Below are positions 33,663 through 39,435 of a DNA stretch of 39,435 nucleotides, piece by piece (within the stretch, counting starts at the first letter, position 1; every line of letters begins with the position of its first letter). Source of the stretch: an uncultured Acidobacteriota bacterium (GTDB lineage Bacteria; Acidobacteriota; Blastocatellia; Pyrinomonadales; Pyrinomonadaceae); NCBI GenBank assembly GCA_902826795.1, contig CADEGD010000041.1, forward strand, positions 1 to 39,435, given 5' to 3'. The translations under genes were made by a program, and so were the position numbers. Below the pieces are notes generated by a model. The model was not told the origin of the DNA. It searched no databases and worked only from the letters and a program-made list of their open reading frames with translations.

Positions 33663-34460
33663 CTAGACTGCCCTATTGAGGTTTTCCATCGCGATCGAAT
33701 GCAGCGCAGATTTCACGTGAAACGGCGTGAGGTTAGGATGTTTTTCTAATAACAACGCAATGACGCCAACGATGTGCGGGCAGGCGAACGAATTGCCCGT
33801 GAGATTGCGATAGCCGCCGCCGGGCCACGCTGTGCGGACATTAACGCCGGGAGCGGTGAGTTCGATGACCTCGCCGTAGTGGAACCCAAAATTCAGTGGA
33901 TCGGTCTGTTCGCTTTTGATCACCGATATCAGCGACGACGAAAACACGGACGGAAAACTCGGCTGCGGCAGATTGTTTGCGGCCGCGACGACGATGCATC
34001 CAGCTTGATAGGCTCGGTCGAGCAGATCGTGAAGCGGTGCAAAGAACTGCGGCTTCGTTGTCCCGAGCGACAGGTTCACGACGCGATACTTCTGCTTGAT
34101 CGCCCATTCGAGCCCGGCCATGAACGCGAGCCCGTCGCCCAAGCCGCCCGCCCCGAGCACCTTTATGCTATGCAGCTCGGCGTCCGGAGCGATCCCCGCG
34201 ATAATGCCGGCACACGCAGTTCCATGCCCCGCCGAATCCCCATCGTCCGACGGATCGAAAACGACCTTCTTGTTTTCTATCCGCGCCTCGACCGAGCTCT
34301 CGACCTTTCCCGCAAGATCGGGATGCAGCACGTCAATGCCGCTGTCGATGATCGCAACCGAAACGCCTTTGCCGGTCGCACGGCGCCATTCATCCCCGAG
34401 CCGGAAAAATCCAGCCCAGTCCGACATCGTCGGGATCTCGATTCTCTCGGCGCTGATCAT
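33663..34460 (-). CDS. S8 subtilisin-family serine protease without signal peptide
   Basis: Catalytic triad Asp39 (AIIDSGID), His79 (GHGTACAGIIAG) and Ser224 (TGNSFACPH, with Asn where the family usually has GTS). The oxyanion-hole Asn is in AAANN (162 or 163). 265 residues, i.e. little more than the bare catalytic domain. I start at ATG 34460, which overlaps the stop of the upstream GAF gene (ATGA). With this start there is no signal peptide or propeptide, so the enzyme appears cytoplasmic. Tight coupling with a sensor-type protein suggests a regulated intracellular protease. The substrate is unknown. Confidence 0.88.
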   Translation of the reverse strand: MISAERIEIPTMSDWAGFFRLGDEWRRATGKGVSVAIIDSGIDVLHPDLAGKVESSVEARIENKKVVFDPSDDGDSAGHGTACAGIIAGIAPDAELHSIKVLGAGGLGDGLAFMAGLEWAIKQKYRVVNLSLGTTKPQFFAPLHDLLDRAYQAGCIVVAAANNLPQPSFPSVFSSSLISVIKSEQTDPLNFGFHYGEVIELTAPGVNVRTAWPGGGYRNLTGNSFACPHIVGVIALLLEKHPNLTPFHVKSALHSIAMENLNRAV

Positions 34461-35236
34461 TCGACTCCCAAAAAGCTTCCTTCGGTCTGCGAATCGGTAT
34501 ATCGCATCACGGCTTCCAACATCTCGCGACACATCTGCCGCTCAGCCTCGCCGCGACCGGCTATCTCGCGCACCATCACCGCGAGGTCCATCATCTCTCG
34601 ATGCTCGGCGCCGCCGCGAAAATCCGCCAGCCAACTCCGCACGTCGTCGATGTCGTATTTCTCTTTGTCTTCGACAATGCGGTCGCCGAGATCGCGCAGC
34701 AGCTTAGCCGATTCGTACGCGTGAACAAGCGACGCTATCGCTTCGGCAAAACGTCCAGCCCGGTCCATTTCGTCTGGCGTGAATGCAGAATACGGCGGTT
34801 CGCCGACGCGGTTGATGTATTCGAGCACGCCGATCGTCTCGCCTTCGTAACGCAGCGGCGTCGCGAGGATCATCTCGGTCGAATATCCCGTCGCCTTATC
34901 GATCTCGGCATAGAAGGTCGAATCTTCGACCACGTTTGAAACGGCCATCGGCTGGCCCGAAGAAAGCACGAACCCCGCGATACCCTTTCCCGCCGGAACC
35001 TTGACGTCGATCAACTGTGCGGCCACCTTCCCTATCGCCGATAGAAACCGCAGGTCGCCCTCGTCGCCGTCGCGAACAAGTACCGACGCCTCCGCCGAAT
35101 TAAGGTCCGCCGCCGTCACCCGCAGAAGGTCTTCTATCGATCGCGTCAGCGGATCGGTAAGCACGTTGGCCACGTCAATCGTTTCGATCAAACGCCGTAT
35201 CTTTGCGGACATATCGCCGTCGGTCTCGGGGTACAT
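34457..35236 (-). CDS. GAF-domain protein coupled to the subtilase
   Basis: 259 residues. A GAF domain spans about 33-172 (SVLVRDGDEGDLRFLSAIG, then VPAGKGIAGFVLSSGQPM and ILATPLRYEGETIGVLEYIN). It is followed by a helical, charged C-terminal part (about 175-259) with no recognised output domain. GAF domains bind cyclic nucleotides or other small ligands, or act as dimerisation units; the ligand here is unknown. Its TGA overlaps the ATG of the S8 protease, so both are made together. The gene reads toward the deaminase, away from the S41 protease. Confidence 0.85.
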   Translation of the reverse strand: MYPETDGDMSAKIRRLIETIDVANVLTDPLTRSIEDLLRVTAADLNSAEASVLVRDGDEGDLRFLSAIGKVAAQLIDVKVPAGKGIAGFVLSSGQPMAVSNVVEDSTFYAEIDKATGYSTEMILATPLRYEGETIGVLEYINRVGEPPYSAFTPDEMDRAGRFAEAIASLVHAYESAKLLRDLGDRIVEDKEKYDIDDVRSWLADFRGGAEHREMMDLAVMVREIAGRGEAERQMCREMLEAVMRYTDSQTEGSFLGVE

Positions 35237-35295
35237 GCATTAGATTCTTACGCAAAATTGCCGGATTTCAAAACACACTCAACCTGTCTTATTAC

Positions 35296-35335
35296 CTTCT
35301 GTGTTTTCCTTCTTGTTCCGTGTTTTCTGTGGTTT
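35296..35335. repeat. Half copy of the CTGTGGT repeat family
   Basis: TTCTGTGTTTTCC, then CTTGTTCCGTG and TTTCTGTGGT resemble the left arms of the palindromes at 14571 and 18230, but no complementary right arm is present. The rest of the 35237-35488 gap, which should carry promoters for the two divergent genes, shows nothing else I can assign. Confidence 0.4.
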
Positions 35336-35488
35336 ACGCTGCCTGCCGATCATCGAGATGGAGCCCGCGTGAGTCCTAAAAGATCTCAGTTTCCGGATTA
35401 CTGGAAACTCCCTACAATTGGTCGTATAGTGGAATCAAATCTAAGACCTAGAATATTTCGGCAAGATCACTTGCAGGTCTCGTAGTGT

Positions 35489-37153
35489 ATGTTCGAAAGG
35501 ATCGCATCGGCAGCGTTGGTATTGGCAGCGGCAACCGCGGTTTCGGCTCAGACGGCTAGCGAGCGAACGGTCGCCGACCCCAACGCGACGATCCAGGAAC
35601 GCCGGCTAAAACAGTCCGATCCATTCGCCATCTCTGCCGGCTCCTCTTTTTCCGCAACAACAAGATCAAAAAATAATACTGAGCCGTCGACGTCTTACAC
35701 GATCGCGTCGTCCATCGCGACCGACGTTCAAGACGCGATCACGATCATCAAACAGAACCACGTCGGCGGTTCCACAACTAACGTCGGTGATCTTACAAAG
35801 TCAGGCATCAACTCGATGCTCAAATCGCTCGATCCGCATTCGAATTATTACGACGCCCGCGAATATCGCGAGCTGCTCGGCGATCAGCAGAGCGAATATT
35901 TCGGCACCGGCTCGACGATCGTTTCTTACACCCGCGACGGCAAATTGGAAACATATGTGATCGCGACACATCCGGGCTCGGCGTCCGATCGTGCCGGACT
36001 GAAATTCGGCGACAAGATCGTCGCGGTCAACGGCCGCTCGGTTGACGGAGTAAGTTCGATGGAGATTCGCGATCTCATCCGCGGCCCGCGAAACACGTCA
36101 GTACGTGTCACCATCGAACGCGACGGCAGCCCGCTGATGCTCGACCTCAGACGCGACCGCGTTCCGCAACCGACCGTGACTAACGCATTCCTCGTCAAAG
36201 ACGGCGTCGGGCTGATCGAGATGCCGGAAGGATTCAGTTTTACCAGCTACGAAGATTTCAACGCCGCATTCAACAGCCTCAAGCAAGCGGGCATGACCTC
36301 GCTCATTCTCGACCTTCGCGGCAACGGCGGCGGCGTGCTGGAAACCTCGATCAAGATCGCCGAAAAATTCCTGCCCGCCGGCACGACCATCCTCACTCAG
36401 AAAGGACGTTCGGCCGTCGATAACCGCGTGTGGAAATCGACGAACCGTTCGCCCGAAAAAATGCCGCTCGTCGTCCTCGTCGACGCCGAAAGCGCGTCCG
36501 CATCCGAGGTCATCGCCGGAGCGTTGCAGGACAACGATCGCGCTCTGATCGTTGGTGAAAAGACGTTCGGTAAAGGTTTAGTTCAAAGCGTACTCGACCT
36601 GCCCGGCGGAACCGGACTTACGCTGACAACCGCAAAATACTTCACGCCGTCCGGCCGCTCTATCCAGCGCGATTACGAACGCTCTGGGTCTTACGCTTAC
36701 TATCACCATCAGGAAAGCGAGGACGGCACGAAGGAATCGAAGGTCGCATCATACACCGTCACGAAACGCCAGGTCTTCGGCGGCGACGGCATCACGCCCG
36801 ACGAATTCGCACGTTCCGAAGAAGCAACCGATCACCGCATCGCCCTGCTTGACCCGATCTTCTATTTCGCCAGGCAGAATCAAGCTGCTACCGAGGTCGA
36901 TGCCGACACGATCGCCAGGTTTGCCGAATATGCCGCAAAAGGCTGGGGACTGAACGAAGCCGCGACCATCAAAGACGCCGAGTTCGTTCGCTCGCGTCTG
37001 CAATACACCATCACGCTCAGCCGCTCTGGAATCGGCCCCGCACGCCGGCAAATGCTCTCGACCGATCCGCAAGTTTCGTCCGCGATCCGCTCCATGACGA
37101 AAGCCGCCGCCTTCGTCCGCTCTCCCAAGAACCAGACGATCTCATCCAAGTAA
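35489..37153 (+). CDS. Secreted S41 family C-terminal processing protease (CtpA-like)
   Basis: A periplasmic serine protease. A signal peptide (1-20, cut after VSA) is followed by an N-terminal helical region, a PDZ domain (about 145-215, with GLKFGDKIVAVNGRSV), and the S41 core with the substrate strand ILDLRGNGGGVLE. The catalytic dyad is Ser337 (ESASASEVIAGAL) and Lys362 (TFGKG), 25 residues apart, as in E. coli Prc S430/K455. The 554 residues include a C-terminal helical extension. CtpA-type enzymes trim or degrade envelope proteins. It is monocistronic as far as visible and ends at a repeat-rich gap. Confidence 0.93.
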   Translation: MFERIASAALVLAAATAVSAQTASERTVADPNATIQERRLKQSDPFAISAGSSFSATTRSKNNTEPSTSYTIASSIATDVQDAITIIKQNHVGGSTTNVGDLTKSGINSMLKSLDPHSNYYDAREYRELLGDQQSEYFGTGSTIVSYTRDGKLETYVIATHPGSASDRAGLKFGDKIVAVNGRSVDGVSSMEIRDLIRGPRNTSVRVTIERDGSPLMLDLRRDRVPQPTVTNAFLVKDGVGLIEMPEGFSFTSYEDFNAAFNSLKQAGMTSLILDLRGNGGGVLETSIKIAEKFLPAGTTILTQKGRSAVDNRVWKSTNRSPEKMPLVVLVDAESASASEVIAGALQDNDRALIVGEKTFGKGLVQSVLDLPGGTGLTLTTAKYFTPSGRSIQRDYERSGSYAYYHHQESEDGTKESKVASYTVTKRQVFGGDGITPDEFARSEEATDHRIALLDPIFYFARQNQAATEVDADTIARFAEYAAKGWGLNEAATIKDAEFVRSRLQYTITLSRSGIGPARRQMLSTDPQVSSAIRSMTKAAAFVRSPKNQTISSK

Positions 37154-37159
37154 GCTCCC

Positions 37160-37187
37160 GCAGCTCGGAGCTCCAGCTTTAGCTGGC
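37160..37187. repeat. Small hairpins next to the 37193 element
   Basis: AGCTCGGAGCT and CCAGCTTTAGCTGG are short perfect hairpins just after the S41 stop. The second shares AGCTTTAGCT with the adjoining larger inverted repeat. Confidence 0.5.
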
Positions 37188-37192
37188 TTTCC

Positions 37193-37278
37193 GTTCAGAG
37201 TGCAAGCTTCAGCTTGTATTACGGCTGAATCACGACGACTCTTGGCAAACGTCACAAGCTAAAGCTCGCACTGTGAAC
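37193..37278. repeat. REPIN-like inverted repeat downstream of the S41 protease
   Basis: 25-nt arms 37193-37217 and 37254-37278 match at about 22 positions. Each arm holds a small hairpin (CAAGCTTCAGCTTG on the left). It lies between convergent genes (S41 protease and TonB receptor). Confidence 0.75.
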
Positions 37279-37280
37279 AC

Positions 37281-37318
37281 AAAAATGCCCGGCAACGGAG
37301 TCACATCCTCAGCCGGGC
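37281..37318 (-). terminator. Distal hairpin terminator for the TonB-dependent receptor
   Basis: On the minus strand a perfect 7-bp stem GCCCGGC/GCCGGGC with an 18-nt loop is followed by ATTTTTG. It lies 266 bp after the receptor stop; the region in between (37319-37524) shows no gene. Confidence 0.65.
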
Positions 37319-37524
37319 GTAAAGGTAGAAACAGGAGGAAACTTAGAAAGACTCGTCAGCAGAAAACCCCTTAACTGCTCCCAAACTTTCGTTTTCCATA
37401 ATTCTTGATGCCGCCAACCTCCCCCACCGTTGCCTGATCCATGCAAAATTTTCATCTCGGCTCTCTTGAACGAAGTCTGGCAGCGTATTCGCTGCGGAGA
37501 AAACAGAGAGCAAGGCTCAGAAAC

Positions 37525-37560
37525 CAAAATCGGGAGACCGCCTCTTTCAGGCAGCCTCCC
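37525..37560 (-). terminator. Proximal terminator of the TonB-dependent receptor
   Basis: On the minus strand GGGAGGCTGCCT pairs with AGGCGGTCTCCC at most positions around a short loop, followed by CGATTTT. It starts 23 bp after the receptor stop. Confidence 0.7.
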
Positions 37561-37583
37561 TTGCTTAATGAATCTTGAAAAAC

Positions 37584-39435
37584 CTAGAAATTCAACTTCC
37601 CTGAGAATTGAACTCGTCGAGAAAAACTCGTGACCGAATCACGAATTCTTCCGAAAACAGTTGAATTGAACGTCGCAGTCGGCAATCCGAAAGAGGCGTT
37701 GTTAGTCAGATTTCGAGCGTCAACGCGTAGATCGAAATTAACGGTCTCAGTTATCCTGAACTTCTTTGAGAGAGAGACATCAGTTTGGAACTGTCTAGGC
37801 CCAATGAAGTAATTTCTTCCCGTGTTTCCAAGCTCACCAGGATCAGGTTGTGAAAACTTATTCTGGTCGTCTTCGTCGAACCAATAGTTCGTACCGTTAC
37901 GTTCTACCAGCGAACCAAGATTTCGCGGACAGTCGTCACAATTGGCGAACGACTGGTTGACGTTGCTGAAGGAGCTGATGCCTGAATATACGGTAAATGG
38001 ACGACCGGAAGCCCAGTTATAGGTTCCCGCAAGTTGCCAGCCGCCGATGATCAGGTCGAGCGCCCGGCCTATATTCGTGCCGAATTTTCTGTCTTTCCCT
38101 ATCGGAATCTCCCAGACGTAGGTCGCCTGTAAGACATGGCGTCGATCGAAATCCGACCACGAGTAATTCAGATCACGATTGTTTATATCGAACGGCGTGC
38201 TCGACGCAGACTGGTTGTTCGCTCGAGACACGGTGGTAAATACCGGATCGAAGGAACGCGTGTCCTTTGATATGGACCACGTATAGCCGACTTGAAATCC
38301 TACTCCGGACCTAAGCCGACGCTTCACAATGAATTCGAGTCCGTTGTAGTCGGAATAGTCATTGCTGTCCAGCACGTTCACGGCAGCAGTGAATTGTGGG
38401 AAACGCTGAAAGAAGAATGGATTATTGATCGTTCTCCCTATTAGCTGTTGCGATGTCGCAGTACAGCGCCCTGCCGTCACATCCGCCGTTGCACACGCTC
38501 TTTGCGAAACGATAGCGGCCGCCGTCCCAACGCTGCCGCCAGTACTTGTACCACTCAAGGTGTCCGCGATCGCCGTAATACCTCGAAACGTCGTTGTACC
38601 AGCGTTATTTGTGGTGCTGCCGGTGAAGAGCAGATTGATCAAGCAGGAATTCGCCGTCGTGCTGGCGCGAAGTGCGTTGAACGCTTGAAGGAAGTTCTCC
38701 GCACAGCGAGGGTCGCTCGCCAATATATTCACTTGATTCGAATCGTAGCCGCCGAAAAGATGAGTTCCGCGCTTCCGAATGTAATTAATTTCGGCGACGT
38801 TACCCCAACCTATATCGCGCTGAACGCCCGCGAACCATTGATGGACCTCGGCATACTGCATCTCCGGGTCGACCAGAGTAACGCCTGCAGTTGAGAAGGC
38901 CGCAGGTTGACGAAGTTGGTCTGGAGTCAGTGTCGGAACGAGACTTGGCAGGCCGTCTCTAAGCAGACGATTCAAGTTGCCAATGCCCGTAGCGGTCCCC
39001 GTCAACGTGTTACCGGGCGCACTCTGGTAAATACTGTTGGCAAAAGTTTGAGTAGAGAAACGGTCGTATCCCAAACGATAATTCGCCCTGATCGAGGTTT
39101 TCCCGTCTTTGAATGGATCCCAAGCAAAGCCGACAGATGGGCCGAAGTTATTTTTATCGTCCGGGTAAAGAGGCCCTTCAACCCACCGAAGAGTATTACT
39201 CGGAGCCGCACCAGCGGTGAATTCCTGATTGGGCACGAGGATCGGTAAGTCTTTGGAACTCGGACCCGGTTTAAGTTCATATCGAAGCCCAAGATCCAGC
39301 ACGAAGTTAGGGAACAGCCGCCATGAGTCCTGGATATAAAAATCGTACTCGGGATAGTAAGCGAACCAATTCCAACGGGTTCCAGCCGGGGCGAAAGATC
39401 CAGGATTGTTAGGATCGACTACACATCCTTGAAAG
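37584..39435 (-). CDS. TonB-dependent receptor, Oar-like (C-terminal part; 5' end beyond window)
   Basis: The frame is open from the right edge of the window to the TAG/TAA at 37584, about 616 residues, so the plug domain and N terminus lie outside. Visible are alternating beta-strands of a large outer-membrane barrel with aromatic residues: YDFYIQDSWRLFPN near the edge, FGPSVGFAWDPF, FNGLEF-like YNGLEFIVKRRL, and WQLAGTYNWASGRPFTVY. It ends in QFSGKLNF, a C-terminal aromatic strand as needed for BAM insertion. Such Oar-type receptors with an N-terminal carboxypeptidase-regulatory-like domain are greatly expanded in Acidobacteriota. The long loops with two Cys pairs (around 38450-38700) look surface-exposed. 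The substrate is unknown. Confidence 0.9.
   Translation of the reverse strand, partial: FQGCVVDPNNPGSFAPAGTRWNWFAYYPEYDFYIQDSWRLFPNFVLDLGLRYELKPGPSSKDLPILVPNQEFTAGAAPSNTLRWVEGPLYPDDKNNFGPSVGFAWDPFKDGKTSIRANYRLGYDRFSTQTFANSIYQSAPGNTLTGTATGIGNLNRLLRDGLPSLVPTLTPDQLRQPAAFSTAGVTLVDPEMQYAEVHQWFAGVQRDIGWGNVAEINYIRKRGTHLFGGYDSNQVNILASDPRCAENFLQAFNALRASTTANSCLINLLFTGSTTNNAGTTTFRGITAIADTLSGTSTGGSVGTAAAIVSQRACATADVTAGRCTATSQQLIGRTINNPFFFQRFPQFTAAVNVLDSNDYSDYNGLEFIVKRRLRSGVGFQVGYTWSISKDTRSFDPVFTTVSRANNQSASSTPFDINNRDLNYSWSDFDRRHVLQATYVWEIPIGKDRKFGTNIGRALDLIIGGWQLAGTYNWASGRPFTVYSGISSFSNVNQSFANCDDCPRNLGSLVERNGTNYWFDEDDQNKFSQPDPGELGNTGRNYFIGPRQFQTDVSLSKKFRITETVNFDLRVDARNLTNNASFGLPTATFNSTVFGRIRDSVTSFSRRVQFSGKLNF

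Noticed and set aside
33774..34724. A 316-codon plus-strand frame opposite the subtilase and GAF genes
   Set aside because: The opposite strand encodes an intact catalytic triad protease and a GAF domain with coupled starts; this frame shows no motif.
35258..35485. A 75-codon frame upstream of the S41 protease
   Set aside because: It runs through the half repeat near 35296 and has no ribosome site or recognisable family; the hydrophobic stretch comes from the repeat.
2532..37278. A CRISPR array or IS ends as explanation of the palindromes
   Set aside because: The repeats are dispersed, differ in sequence and lack regular spacers; no cas or transposase gene lies in the window.

Overview
The window looks like chromosome from an Acidobacteriota member, most likely the Blastocatellia/Pyrinomonadales side. 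This rests on gene content: an Oar-type TonB-dependent receptor, a tail typical of acidobacterial VWA proteins, an NtrYX-like two-component pair, and many long intergenic palindromes. Base composition is moderately GC-rich. I see no phage, plasmid, CRISPR or complete insertion sequence. The assignment is inference from gene families, not from a search.

Left part (1-14.6 kb): a VWA-protein tail, tRNA-Arg(ACG) with its terminator, and a secreted M3 metallopeptidase. These are followed by the convergent ntrY-ntrX sensor/sigma54-regulator pair, a CPBP membrane protease, and a tight valS / ExbD-like protein / nadC operon on the minus strand. Two response regulators and pdxA complete this part.

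Centre (14.7-29.8 kb, minus strand): a division and cell wall (dcw) cluster in the order rsmH-ftsL-ftsI-murF-mraY-murD-ftsW-murG-murC-ftsQ-ftsA-ftsZ, closed by a strong terminator after ftsZ. It makes the peptidoglycan precursor (MurF, MraY, MurD, MurG, MurC), polymerises and crosslinks it at the septum (FtsW, FtsI) and supplies the divisome scaffold (FtsL, FtsQ, FtsA, FtsZ). mraZ, murE, murB and ddl are not in it.

Right part (29.8-39.4 kb): a ZIP metal transporter, a TM2-like miniprotein, and the phosphatidylethanolamine pair psd-pssA. Then come a cytosine-deaminase-like enzyme resembling the fungal Fcy1 type, a translationally coupled GAF-domain/subtilase pair, a secreted S41 (CtpA-type) protease, and the 3' part of a TonB-dependent receptor that runs off the window.

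The most unusual feature is the repeat landscape. Almost every gap over about 60 bp holds a long imperfect palindrome, often built as two hairpins inside terminal inverted repeats (REPIN-like), and these fall into several unrelated sequence families. Three such elements lie in frame inside valS, enlarging the synthetase by roughly 80 residues. A heptanucleotide tandem repeat lies in frame inside ntrY, and related heptad arrays sit in two dcw gaps.
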